NCBI GenBank assembly: GCA_034932485.1
Contig: JAYFOQ010000002.1
Span: forward strand, 186,001-250,000
Origin: Gordonibacter sp034932485
Lineage (GTDB): Bacteria; Actinomycetota; Coriobacteriia; Coriobacteriales; Eggerthellaceae
Direction: 5' to 3'
DNA: 64,000 nucleotides
The translations under genes and the position numbers were made by a program. The notes under the pieces are model-generated. The model searched no databases, was not told where the DNA came from, and saw nothing but the letters and a program-made list of their open reading frames with translations. The stretch's first letter is position 1. Every line of letters starts with the position of its first letter. Shown piece by piece: positions 1 to 8,543 of the stretch.

Positions 1-159
1 GCGTCAGACAGAAAGCGGGCTGAGTTCTTGCAACACCGGGCAGATATCGGCCGACTCCTGAACATCGGGCAGAAACCAACAGGGCTCCTGCAATGTCAGA
101 CAGAAACCGGCCGAACTCCCACCAAGCATGACAGAAAGCGGGCGAACCCCCGTCGTCAA
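1..159. repeat. degenerate tandem repeat of about 31 bp
   Basis: About five imperfect copies of a unit built around GGCAGAAACCGGCCGA followed by CTCCTGCAACATC run from the window edge to the stop codon of aguA. The copies vary in length (about 29 to 33 bp) and in sequence. No gene is supported here. The array probably continues to the left of the window. It sits where a fourth agmatine-operon gene (carbamate kinase) would have been expected. Confidence 0.55.
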
Positions 160-1320
160 CTACTTGCCGGCAGGTTCCTGCTGGGTGATGCAGTGAATGT
201 TGCCACCACCGAAAACAACCTGATCGGTCTTCACACCCACGGCCTTATAAACGCCTTCGCCCCACGCATCATCGAAGGCGGCTTGAATCTGCTCAACAGC
301 CAGCGCATCGTTCTCGTCGCCATACTGCGGCACGATAACGCCACCGTTCACAATAAGGAAGTTCATGTAAGAAGCAATCAAAGGCTCATCGGCAACGCGC
401 GGTTCAGCGTTCTCGTCGATGTCGATAGAATCACACGAAGCCTGATCCATATAGAGCGGCTTCACCGGCATGCAAAGTTTCGTAACCTCAAGCTTGCGAC
501 CCTTGGCATCCGTTGCGTTAGAGAGGGTCTCATACGCAGCATGGCACTCGTTATAGAACGGATAGTCAGGATCGTCAGACCAAATGCAGAGCATCTTACC
601 AGGTGCTACATAGCAAGCAACGTCATCGATATGCCCATTTGTTTCCTCGGGGTCGATACCATCTTTCACCCAGATAACCTTTTCGCAGCCCAGGTAGTTC
701 TTCAGGCTTTCATCCATATACGCACGAAGCTCTTCAGACCACGGCTCGAACTCGGTAACAGAGGCATTGCGACCAGGATCAAGCAGACACATGTCAGTGG
801 TTACCACCGTGCCCTCGCCATCAACGTGGATGGAGCCACCCTCGATAATAAGGCTATCCGGACGATAGCGGCGACAGCCGCTCATCTCGGCCATCTTAAG
901 AGCAATCTGCTCGTCTTTGTCCCAAGGGAAGTATAGGCCATTCTCGAAGCCACCGTAGGCATTGAAGTGCCAGTGGACGGCACGTTTCTCGCCTGCGTCG
1001 TTCACAACCCACGTAGCACCCGTGTCGCGCACCCACGCATCATCGGTGGTCATCTCGATTACGGTAATGTTCTCGTCCTCTTCGAAAAGTGCCTGAGCAT
1101 TGGCATAATCAACCTGATTTACACACATGGTGACGGGTTCGAACTGAGCGATAGCGCGAGCAACCTCAGCGTACTGCTTTTGAGCAGGCTTCGCACCCCA
1201 TGCCCACGTGTCGGTACGATGCGGCCAAGCCATCCAGATACGTGTCTGTGGCTCAAACTCACCCGGCATACGAAACCCGTCAGCCTTTGGGGTGGACTCG
1301 CTCTCGAAAATCGTTTTCAT
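160..1320 (-). CDS. aguA: agmatine deiminase
   Basis: A 386-residue protein of the usual agmatine deiminase length. It hydrolyses agmatine to N-carbamoylputrescine and ammonia in the cytoplasm. Supporting motifs are an N-terminal MPGEFEPQTRIWMAWP, WVRDTGATWVV near residue 100, EGGSIHVDGEG near 160, NGHIDDVACY near 230 and the C-terminal GGGNIHCITQQEP, whose Cys377 is the expected nucleophile of this guanidine-modifying family. The ATG shares one base with the TAA of the upstream transporter gene (TAATG), so the two are probably translationally coupled. It is the last gene of the operon ptcA-aguD-aguA. Arginine deiminase is excluded by the family-specific motifs and the operon context. Confidence 0.96.
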   Translation of the reverse strand: MKTIFESESTPKADGFRMPGEFEPQTRIWMAWPHRTDTWAWGAKPAQKQYAEVARAIAQFEPVTMCVNQVDYANAQALFEEDENITVIEMTTDDAWVRDTGATWVVNDAGEKRAVHWHFNAYGGFENGLYFPWDKDEQIALKMAEMSGCRRYRPDSLIIEGGSIHVDGEGTVVTTDMCLLDPGRNASVTEFEPWSEELRAYMDESLKNYLGCEKVIWVKDGIDPEETNGHIDDVACYVAPGKMLCIWSDDPDYPFYNECHAAYETLSNATDAKGRKLEVTKLCMPVKPLYMDQASCDSIDIDENAEPRVADEPLIASYMNFLIVNGGVIVPQYGDENDALAVEQIQAAFDDAWGEGVYKAVGVKTDQVVFGGGNIHCITQQEPAGK

Positions 1321-2798
1321 TATGCATCCTTTCTCTGGTCAATGCATTCTTCGGTTTCGACGTTCTCAGTAGCCTGAGCCTCTTCCGCCAAACGCGCAGC
1401 AGCCAATTCGGGGGTCAGACCCTTATACTCCTCCTTACGATTGCGAGCAGAGAACACGCGCACAATCTCACCCAACACAATAAACACCACAACGCCTATA
1501 AGCATAGGCAGCTTATCGGCAACTTCATCAAACGAGAGTGGTACAACCGTAGCAACAATAGCCAGCACCAATTCAACCGCAGGAATAATGAGCATAGCAA
1601 TCATTAGCTTGCCCTTAAAGGGGAACCTAAACACACGGGTACGATTCGGATCCACCTTACGCAACTTCAAAAACGCAGGGAACATGGGGATGTAAGCAAT
1701 CAGAAGGAATACCACATTCATCGAGAACAGCATCCAGAAAATGCCATCAGAGATAGCGGGAATCGGGATAAGCTGAAGCATTAACGCCAAGGAAGCAACA
1801 ACGCCATTTACAATAGCAGCACCCGTAGGCATGCCGGTCTTTTTGCTTTCACGCGAGAACACTTTGGGCATGTTTCCATGTTGGGCAGCGTAATCTGCTA
1901 CGAAGTTTACCCCGAACGACCAAGAAGCCATATTTGCAAACAACGTAACCAAAAACACGATACAAATGAGCATAAATATGGGGGAAGCTTGACCAACCAT
2001 AGCCATTACGGCATATATCATGCCAAAGTCAGGGTCAATCTGATCGGCAGGAATGGCAGCACCAATGCCAAACGAGCAGAATAGGTAGATTGCGGCAATA
2101 GCAAGACCACCCAGGATAATAGCTTTGGGAATATCGCGTGCAGGATTCTTCATAGCGCTGGCAAACGTACAGATAACCTCAAAACCCATGAAGTTGAACA
2201 AGATAATAGACAAATAGGTTAATGCTGTCGTATTGGTTAAATCGGGAACAAACGTGGCCGGAGACATATCGTTCGCGAAACCATTGTTTACCGCATACCA
2301 AATGCCCAAACCGCCGACGGACACCGCGATAAGCACCTTGAGGATAGCGCCACCGTTCAAAATCCATGCAGAGTCAGACACTTTCGAGAAGCTCATGAAC
2401 ACGACAATCCACACGAACGCAAGCTCGATAAGAAGCACGGGCGCAATCTCAAACTCAACGCCGAACACCATCCCCAAAATATCGGGAAACAACGTGGCCA
2501 GAGAAGCAATCCACAGCGGGAAGTTAATCCAGTAGTACCACGAAACGCGGCTACCCCAACGGTCGCCAAACGCCTCTCGAATCCAATCGTACAGACCGCC
2601 TTCCGAATCGTACGTGGTACCCAGTTCGGCCACCACCATACCGTAAGGTAGCAAAAACGTAATGATAAGGAATATCCACCAGAAGAACTGCTGGTTGCCG
2701 ATTGCGGCCGCCGGAGCGGCAGCCTCGGCTACAAATACGACGCAGATAACCGAGAGAATAACACTCATAAATGAAAATTTTTTAACTTTATCGCTCAT
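1320..2798 (-). CDS. aguD: agmatine/putrescine antiporter, APC family
   Basis: A 492-residue integral membrane protein with about twelve hydrophobic segments and a charged C-terminal tail, typical of the APC superfamily of amino acid and amine exchangers. Its place between putrescine carbamoyltransferase and agmatine deiminase makes agmatine-in/putrescine-out exchange the likely job, as for AguD of enterococci and lactococci. A good ribosome-binding site (AAAGGGG) lies 6 bases before the ATG. The substrate is inferred from context; the sequence alone shows only an APC permease. Confidence 0.88.
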   Translation of the reverse strand: MSDKVKKFSFMSVILSVICVVFVAEAAAPAAAIGNQQFFWWIFLIITFLLPYGMVVAELGTTYDSEGGLYDWIREAFGDRWGSRVSWYYWINFPLWIASLATLFPDILGMVFGVEFEIAPVLLIELAFVWIVVFMSFSKVSDSAWILNGGAILKVLIAVSVGGLGIWYAVNNGFANDMSPATFVPDLTNTTALTYLSIILFNFMGFEVICTFASAMKNPARDIPKAIILGGLAIAAIYLFCSFGIGAAIPADQIDPDFGMIYAVMAMVGQASPIFMLICIVFLVTLFANMASWSFGVNFVADYAAQHGNMPKVFSRESKKTGMPTGAAIVNGVVASLALMLQLIPIPAISDGIFWMLFSMNVVFLLIAYIPMFPAFLKLRKVDPNRTRVFRFPFKGKLMIAMLIIPAVELVLAIVATVVPLSFDEVADKLPMLIGVVVFIVLGEIVRVFSARNRKEEYKGLTPELAAARLAEEAQATENVETEECIDQRKDA

Positions 2799-2825
2799 AA
2801 GAATCCCCTTTCAGGGGGCTGAGCC

Positions 2826-2868
2826 CCACCGGGTCGCGTCAGCTAAGCACGCGGGCCCGACCCGGTGG
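2826..2868 (-). other. intercistronic hairpin between ptcA and aguD
   Basis: Perfect 11-bp inverted repeat, CCACCGGGTCG at 2826-2836 and CGACCCGGTGG at 2858-2868, with a 21-base loop. There is no T-tract after it in either direction, so it is more likely an mRNA processing or stability element, or a weak partial terminator, than a full terminator. Confidence 0.5.
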
Positions 2869-2896
2869 AGCGATCAATAAGAGGCAGTTGAGCGCG

Positions 2897-3946
2897 TTAC
2901 GCCAGCGTCGGCTTGCCAATCTTGGTCAACACCGCATCCATGCGAGCCTGCTCAGCATCGGCCACGGCAGCATCGCCCTCGCCGCGGGGACACAGATAAG
3001 CCAAAATGGCACGAATGGAGTGTTTGCGGTTTTCAGCTTCAACCCAACACAAGCTATTCGGGCCATCCATAACCTCGTCGACAACCTCTTCGCCACGAGT
3101 TGCTGGCAAGCAGTGCATGAACTTGGCGTTTTCGCCAGCCACAGCCATCATTTCAGGTGTCACCTGATACTTAGGGAAAAAGACGTCCATATAGCTCTCG
3201 CCGCCCTCTTCTTGGTCGTAGAGGCCGTACCACACATCGGTATAAACAAAGTCGGCACCCTTAATGGATTCCAATTCATCGGAGATGGTAATGGTGCCCC
3301 CGGAAATCTTGCAGTTCTCTTCACCAATAGCAAGCAAATCGACGTCTGAGTCGACCACGAGGCCGCCATCGGTAATTTGATGACCCTTGGGACCATACTG
3401 CACAAAGTCCATACCCATCTTCGAGGCGATGAACATCAAGGACACGCATACTTGCGTAGCATCACCAATAAAGGCAAGCTTGCAGTCCTCAATGTTTTTG
3501 CCCTCAGGTAAGTTTTCAACCATGGTAAGCAAGTCACCAAGTTCTTGGGTGGGATGGTTGTAGTCAGACATACCATTAATGACCGGTGCCGGGCTGTATT
3601 TGGCGAGGTTTACCACATCGGGGTGACGATCAACACGAGCCATAAGAATATCGACGAGCGAACCCATAACACGAGCGGAGTCCTCAATAGACTCATGCCC
3701 ACCCAACTGAATGGTTCCCGGGCCGTAGAACTGTGCATGTCCACCCAAATCGGTCATGGCCGTTTCAAAAGAAATACGGGTGCGCGTGGACACCTGCTGA
3801 AAAATCATGCCAAGCGTCTTATTTTTAAGCAAAAGCGGGTAACGACCATTCTTAATCATACCCTTCATAGAACGAGCCAACTCGATCATATCGAGTAGCT
3901 CTTCTTTAGAAAAATCATTGGTATCGAGGTAGTCTTTCACGGTCAT
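2897..3946 (-). CDS. ptcA: putrescine carbamoyltransferase
   Basis: A 349-residue member of the aspartate/ornithine carbamoyltransferase family. It phosphorolyses N-carbamoylputrescine to putrescine and carbamoyl phosphate. The carbamoyl phosphate motif STRTRISFE is at residues 53-61, HPTQELGD is in the middle and HCLPATRGEEV near the C-terminus. The N-terminal stretch LLKNKTLGMIFQQVSTRTR, the segment PVINGMSDYNHPTQELGD and the long C-terminal helix match putrescine carbamoyltransferases rather than ornithine enzymes, from memory of the enterococcal protein. A strong ribosome-binding site (GAAGGAGG) precedes the ATG. It is the first gene of the agmatine operon. No carbamate kinase gene follows, so the ATP-forming step must be encoded elsewhere. 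Confidence 0.93.
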   Translation of the reverse strand: MTVKDYLDTNDFSKEELLDMIELARSMKGMIKNGRYPLLLKNKTLGMIFQQVSTRTRISFETAMTDLGGHAQFYGPGTIQLGGHESIEDSARVMGSLVDILMARVDRHPDVVNLAKYSPAPVINGMSDYNHPTQELGDLLTMVENLPEGKNIEDCKLAFIGDATQVCVSLMFIASKMGMDFVQYGPKGHQITDGGLVVDSDVDLLAIGEENCKISGGTITISDELESIKGADFVYTDVWYGLYDQEEGGESYMDVFFPKYQVTPEMMAVAGENAKFMHCLPATRGEEVVDEVMDGPNSLCWVEAENRKHSIRAILAYLCPRGEGDAAVADAEQARMDAVLTKIGKPTLA

Positions 3947-3969
3947 TGCAAATGCCTCCTTCGATTATT

Positions 3970-3995
3970 GCGACTGCTCATTAATGGCGAGTCGC
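3970..3995. promoter_or_regulatory. imperfect palindrome upstream of ptcA
   Basis: GCGACT at 3970-3975 and AGTCGC at 3990-3995 are inverted around a CATTAATG core, with three mismatched pairs between. It lies 24 bp before the ptcA start in the divergent ptcA/aguR-like intergenic region. It could be an operator for the neighbouring LuxR regulator or a 5' leader hairpin. The call rests on symmetry alone. Confidence 0.35.
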
Positions 3996-4229
3996 TTGCC
4001 TTGTGGCCCAGTATGCTCAGGCTTTATTTTTTGTGAAGGAATAATGAAGATTATTTTTTGGTTTCGGGGCCTATACCCAATATAATCTTGAGGGGTTTAG
4101 GCCGTTCAACTGAGGATAGACTAACGTTGTATCTAATCTGACAAGGTTTGAGCGCAGTCGCAATCGAGCAGCGGAGTATCATAATCCATAGAATCTCGAA
4201 GCCAGTTGGTCGAACAGGTGGGAGTTGGC

Positions 4230-5198
4230 ATGGAAGTTGCGTTTTATTTCTACACCATCATCATCATGCTCATCTGCGTTGCGGCCGGGACAATATCCTT
4301 ATCGGCTTATTTTGTATCAAGAAAACGATCGTCACTCGCTATCGTTTCATTCTTTTTCTTCTACTTCCTCGACGTTGCCCTTATTTTTCAAGACGAATAC
4401 TTAGGCATGAACACCGCCTATCAACTCGATGGTTTTTACTCCATCAGCCAACCATTGCTTAAGACTCTTTTTGCCGTAGGAATTCTTGAATCACTCTGGC
4501 TCATCACCTGTGATTATCTCGACGAACGACGTCCTGCGCTGATAATCAGTCCTGCTATCATCTTCGTTGTCGCCAGTTTCGTTGTGGTAATGTTCGCTCC
4601 TGAAGGACCCTGGAAGCAATGGGGATTCTATAGCTTGCGCCAAGCATTTCTCATAGGAATGCTTGTTTTCGTATTCGTACGGTACTTTCGCACCAAAAAC
4701 GAAGTTGAGCACGATCGTCTACACCGACAAAAAAGGTTGTTTATAGTTACAGCAGTACTAACGGCGTGCATCATAGCCGAAGACTCGTTCATGATTCTTA
4801 TCTGGAACCCGGTTACCACACCAGGGATTTCACTTTTACCGCTTTATATATCGGAACGTAGCTTTTCCGAAAATGCGCTCATGCTCTTTTATGCCTTTCT
4901 TGCTTTGCAACAAGCTGCGGAAACACTGCGTCTACGTTTCAAGGAGCCACCCGCTTCAAGCAATCCAGCCTTACAGCAGCATGTTGACGATCTGCTTCCT
5001 GCCTATTGCTCCCGCCATCTTCTTACCGCACGGGAACAAGTTGTTCTCGCCTTAATAATGCAAGGCAAAGACAATCAGAACATTGCAAGCGAACTGCAAC
5101 TCGCTGTTGGAACGGTAAAAGCGCACGTGCATAACATTTTAAAAAAAACCAATCACACCAGTCGCCAAGACCTAATGCGAGACTTCTGGAAAGAATAA
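4230..5198 (+). CDS. aguR: membrane-bound LuxR-family regulator, AguR-like
   Basis: A 322-residue protein with about seven hydrophobic helices over residues 1-230 and a C-terminal LuxR-type helix-turn-helix (LTAREQVVLALIMQGKDNQ, then GTVKAHVHNILKK). The ATG at 4230 is chosen over the upstream in-frame TTG at 4206 because GGTGGGAG sits just before it. It is divergent from the agmatine operon. The known AguR activators of agmatine catabolism in lactic acid bacteria have the same membrane-plus-LuxR build, so a one-component agmatine sensor is the natural reading. Membrane LuxR proteins are, however, common in Eggerthellaceae beside many catabolic genes, so the ligand is inferred. Confidence 0.75.
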   Translation: MEVAFYFYTIIIMLICVAAGTISLSAYFVSRKRSSLAIVSFFFFYFLDVALIFQDEYLGMNTAYQLDGFYSISQPLLKTLFAVGILESLWLITCDYLDERRPALIISPAIIFVVASFVVVMFAPEGPWKQWGFYSLRQAFLIGMLVFVFVRYFRTKNEVEHDRLHRQKRLFIVTAVLTACIIAEDSFMILIWNPVTTPGISLLPLYISERSFSENALMLFYAFLALQQAAETLRLRFKEPPASSNPALQQHVDDLLPAYCSRHLLTAREQVVLALIMQGKDNQNIASELQLAVGTVKAHVHNILKKTNHTSRQDLMRDFWKE

Positions 5199-5216
5199 AA
5201 TAACAACTCTCATGCC

Positions 5217-5408
5217 CTAATCACGCCAACGTTCTTCGCGTTCGGCTTCCCTACGGTGTTCGGCATTCACCTCCTCTTCTTCTATCTCCTCAGGACGCAT
5301 GAGAAACCCTTGTTGCACATCCTGAACAATAGGGTCTTCTCGCTCTGCCTTTTCTTGACGTCTTTCCGCACGATTGTGTTCTAACTCTTTTTTATGCAAG
5401 AAGGACAT
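5217..5408 (-). CDS. small highly charged protein of unknown function
   Basis: A possible 63-residue protein starting MSFLHKKELEHNRAERRQ. More than half of its residues are Glu, Arg, Lys, Asp or His, and it is probably helical. Of two nearby ATGs, the one at 5408 is preferred because AGGGG lies seven bases before it. No family is recognised. It converges on the aguR-like gene with only 18 bp between them. Confidence 0.45.
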   Translation of the reverse strand: MSFLHKKELEHNRAERRQEKAEREDPIVQDVQQGFLMRPEEIEEEEVNAEHRREAEREERWRD

Positions 5409-5553
5409 GAGCATACCCCTTTAGACCGAATGGCTACCTTGTCTTAATTTTCTGCCCTCCGAACAAAAAATCGCCGCCGTCTTTCGAGTTGACGATAAGA
5501 CGTTGTCCGTCCATTATGATGACGTTACCAATAACGAAACGGAGCATTTCTTC

Positions 5554-6231
5554 ATGAACGTACCGGGGCTCATTACCGTACAACCCGATCAACTTGATCT
5601 TCTTGACAAACTCTCACGCATGGTAGGAACCTCTTTTCTGGAGGAAAGATGGTATGTTGCGTGGCTTGAAGCGCTCGACACGCAAGGAATTAACCCCACG
5701 CGCAAGCACGCTATCACCCAAGCAGCCATACGCGCCGATTACCAAGCAACTGCACCCTATGGCTGCATCCTTACCACAGCCGACCATGCAGCCGCAGTTA
5801 ACATTTACCGTAAAAGCGAACTGGTCGATCTTCCCTGGCTAGACTTGCAAGAACAAGCAGAAGACATGCTGGAAGCAGCGTTAACTCACCAGGAACAACA
5901 ACTGCTATTCGAACGTATGAAAGAGATGGAACCTGTCTCAGGCTCCGACTGGCCACTCCAAGCAGCACATCCAGAGGATGATTACCTCTACATTATCTCA
6001 ATAGGTGTCGACCCCTTGCAGCGTGGCACCGGTGCATTCGGACGCTTGTTTAAGCCACTGCTTGCTTACGCGGACAACCAGGGTCTCGATTGTTATCTCG
6101 ACTGTTATTCTGACCGCCTTGAACAGCTCTACGGCCATTATGGTTTTGAAATTATTGAGCGCAAGAGTGATCCGACATTCACCATTCACGAGCGCTGCAT
6201 GATGCGCCGCCCAGTCACACCCATCGCGTAG
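5554..6231 (+). CDS. GNAT-family N-acetyltransferase
   Basis: A protein of about 225 residues whose C-terminal half carries a GNAT acetyl-CoA-binding core: IISIGVDPLQRGTGAFGRLF (beta4 followed by the P-loop-like R/Q-x-x-G-x-G/A), then LYGHYGFEIIE near the end. The acceptor is not predictable. The ATG at 5554 has GGAG nine bases upstream; a TTG at 5503 would extend the protein by 17 residues but has no ribosome-binding site. It is followed 36 bp later by a MerR regulator on the same strand and may be part of the same stress or drug-response unit. Confidence 0.8.
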   Translation: MNVPGLITVQPDQLDLLDKLSRMVGTSFLEERWYVAWLEALDTQGINPTRKHAITQAAIRADYQATAPYGCILTTADHAAAVNIYRKSELVDLPWLDLQEQAEDMLEAALTHQEQQLLFERMKEMEPVSGSDWPLQAAHPEDDYLYIISIGVDPLQRGTGAFGRLFKPLLAYADNQGLDCYLDCYSDRLEQLYGHYGFEIIERKSDPTFTIHERCMMRRPVTPIA

Positions 6232-6267
6232 ATGCGTAGTCTGACGGGGTAAAAGACGGGGGATTTT

Positions 6268-7059
6268 ATGCGTAGCGGCGAAATCGCAAAACTAGCAGGA
6301 GTAACCGTACGCACCCTGCGACATTATCGCACCATCGGACTGCTACCCGAACCACCGCGCAGCGAGAACGGGTACGCCAATTACGACATCAACCACCTAA
6401 TACGCATCCTACGTATCAAACAGCTGGCCATGCTCGGATTTTCACTGGAACGCATTGGTAGCCTACTTGAGGACATGGACGCAAGCGAGAGCGCAAACTC
6501 GATAGATCCCCTTGACGAGCTGGATTATCAGCTTGAACAACATATCGAGCAGCTTCAACAACAACGACGCACGGTGGCGCTGCTGAAAAACCGCCATCTC
6601 GATGCCGATATTCCTGCGCAATTCGTTGATCTTGTGAGCGCACTGCGCGAGGTCGACACCGCACCCGCATGGCCTATGGCCGAAAAAGAAGCGGCGCTTC
6701 TCGCCGCCCATACCCTTGACGAAACCAGTATTGACGAGGTGAAGGTAGCCTTGCGCGCCATTGCGGAACGAGGTCTTGCACGCGAGCGTTGCCTGCTTGA
6801 GCAACGCCTTGTGCAACTTACTCCCGACGCTTCAATAACCGAATGCGACGAAATCGTAGCCGATGGCGTAGCATTTATCAGACAGCTTGCCGATTGCTTT
6901 TCAGTAGAAAACTGGGAACGACAGTCCACAGAAAATGAGCTTTTACTTGAGCGTATACAGCTCGAACAGTTCAACGATGCCCAAAAGTACGTGTTCAAAC
7001 GCCTTCTCAGCGAAGCCGAGCAAACAGTCCTCTCTAAAAAGGACCGCAAAAACCACTAA
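6268..7059 (+). CDS. MerR-family transcriptional regulator
   Basis: A 263-residue protein with an N-terminal MerR winged helix (MRSGEIAKLAGVTVRTLRHY, residues 1-70), a coiled-coil dimerisation helix containing QLEQHIEQLQQQRRTVALL (about 85-110) and a 150-residue C-terminal ligand domain without the cysteine pattern of metal sensors. This layout is that of drug-responsive TipA/BmrR-like members. GGGGGA precedes the ATG. The MFS gene starts 95 bp downstream behind a promoter with a MerR-type operator, so this protein very probably controls it. Confidence 0.9.
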   Translation: MRSGEIAKLAGVTVRTLRHYRTIGLLPEPPRSENGYANYDINHLIRILRIKQLAMLGFSLERIGSLLEDMDASESANSIDPLDELDYQLEQHIEQLQQQRRTVALLKNRHLDADIPAQFVDLVSALREVDTAPAWPMAEKEAALLAAHTLDETSIDEVKVALRAIAERGLARERCLLEQRLVQLTPDASITECDEIVADGVAFIRQLADCFSVENWERQSTENELLLERIQLEQFNDAQKYVFKRLLSEAEQTVLSKKDRKNH

Positions 7060-7096
7060 AGACCACGCACGCGTTATAAAAAATCTTCCTACCCTC

Positions 7097-7127
7097 TTGA
7101 CCAAGACGTAACGTCTTAGTTTTAAAT
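7097..7127 (+). promoter_or_regulatory. MerR-type promoter and operator for the MFS gene
   Basis: A -35 box TTGACC (7097-7102) and a -10 box TTAAAT (7122-7127) are separated by 19 bp, longer than the usual 17. The spacer holds a perfect dyad, AAGACGT-A-ACGTCTT (7103-7117). An over-long spacer with an internal palindrome is the hallmark of promoters activated by DNA distortion by MerR proteins. The MerR gene ends 37 bp upstream. Confidence 0.8.
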
Positions 7128-7154
7128 CCTTTCTCGACCGAAGAAAGGGCACTC

Positions 7155-8543
7155 ATGAACACCACGATTCGTTTCTTAGCTTCAAGCGCTTTGTCGCTTT
7201 TGGGAAATTCAGTTGCAGCTGTAGCGCTACCTCTCATCTTGTTAGTCACTACAGGAGATCCACTGACAGCAGGAAGCCTCGCCCTGGTGTGTGCCATACC
7301 GCAATTCATCATCGGAATGGTGGGTGGCACCTTGCTCGACCGTTTCAACCGCCGCAACGTATCCCTCGTGTCCGACGTTGTCTCAGCGCTAGCAATTGCA
7401 GCCTTACCCCTCGTGGACATGACAGTGGGGTTAAGCTTCGGCTGGTTCGTGGCATTTGGCCTTCTGGGAGCCATAGGCGACATCCCGGGTATGACAGCAC
7501 GAGACACCTTGTTGCCATCGGTAGTAGCCCGCGATAAGGGAGACTTGCAGCAAATCATGGGCCTCACACAATCGCTTGATGCCCTTGTTACCATCATCGG
7601 ACCTGCGATTGCTGCGTTTCTTATAGGCACCATTGGCTCGGTGCCCTGCCTTTGGATAACTGCTGGCTTTTCGGTAGCCGCATCGCTGGTCACTGCCACT
7701 ATTCCCCTATCGGTAGGAGCGATACAACGCACCTCCGCCGAGAAAGCGGCCAGTCTCTCCCCTCTGCGCACAAAAGAAGACAGCGCCGTTATTGCCCCGA
7801 CGTATGGGCAGAGTAAACCCACTGTGCTCAATCTGAGCACTCTTGCGAAACACACCCTCTTTTCCCTAAAAGAAGGGGTTCGCATCCTGTTCAAAAGCGA
7901 CCGCATTCTAACCACCGCCACCCTGCTTTCATTCGGCATCATCATGATACTGGGCAGTCTGCAGGGAATGGTACTTCCCGTATTCTTTACTCAGGCAGGT
8001 ACGCCGGAACTACTGGGCTACACGCTTAGCACCCTATCGGCAGGATTACTGGTTGGCTCACTGACCTACGCGGCCCTTGTGTCGAAGATTCAACGCCGCA
8101 CTTGGTATCTAATCTCTTTCATCGGCATGGCAGTAAGCACCGCCCTTCTGGGGATGCTACCCAGCTATCCCCTCATGATCGCGAGCGCCTTTTTCTTGGG
8201 CATCACTGCAGGTCCCGCCTCTGCTCTTCTTGGTTTCTTCATTCTCGATCGCATTCCTGAAGCGCGACGAGGCAGCGCGCTTGGCACACAAAATTCCCTT
8301 TTGTTGATAGCTGCACCTGTCGCCTTGTTCGCCACGTCAATAGTGGTTTCAACCATCGGCCTTACCCAAGCCTCCATCGCATTGGCACTATGCTGGCTTG
8401 CCCTGACCGCCTTTGCCGTAACGACCAAAAGCATGAAGGGAATAAATGAGATAAACGACGGAGCTTTACCTGAAACCGAATGCCCTCACAATTGCCAAGA
8501 TGTAGAGCCTATCTCGCCCAGCGAGAAGTGTTCGCCGTCATAG
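7155..8543 (+). CDS. MFS transporter, probable drug exporter
   Basis: A 462-residue membrane protein with about twelve hydrophobic helices in two halves split by a hydrophilic linker near residues 200-225. The loop GGTLLDRFNRRNVSL after helix 2 is the MFS motif A (G-x3-D-R-x-x-R). AAAGGG precedes the ATG. It lies behind a MerR-controlled promoter, which suggests inducible efflux of a toxic compound or macrolide-like drug; the substrate is unknown. Its last 58 bases overlap the convergent phosphatase gene. Confidence 0.87.
   Translation: MNTTIRFLASSALSLLGNSVAAVALPLILLVTTGDPLTAGSLALVCAIPQFIIGMVGGTLLDRFNRRNVSLVSDVVSALAIAALPLVDMTVGLSFGWFVAFGLLGAIGDIPGMTARDTLLPSVVARDKGDLQQIMGLTQSLDALVTIIGPAIAAFLIGTIGSVPCLWITAGFSVAASLVTATIPLSVGAIQRTSAEKAASLSPLRTKEDSAVIAPTYGQSKPTVLNLSTLAKHTLFSLKEGVRILFKSDRILTTATLLSFGIIMILGSLQGMVLPVFFTQAGTPELLGYTLSTLSAGLLVGSLTYAALVSKIQRRTWYLISFIGMAVSTALLGMLPSYPLMIASAFFLGITAGPASALLGFFILDRIPEARRGSALGTQNSLLLIAAPVALFATSIVVSTIGLTQASIALALCWLALTAFAVTTKSMKGINEINDGALPETECPHNCQDVEPISPSEKCSPS

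Noticed and set aside
28..936. 302-codon open frame antisense to aguA
   Set aside because: Shadow of a strongly supported conserved gene; no ribosome-binding site or family.
2826..2868. terminator between ptcA and aguD
   Set aside because: No T-tract on either strand, and the genes clearly form one pathway operon; annotated as a hairpin instead.
7034..7945. 303-codon open frame antisense to the MFS gene
   Set aside because: It is open because of the codon bias of the MFS gene, has a Ser/Arg/Thr-rich unprotein-like composition, and covers the MerR operator.
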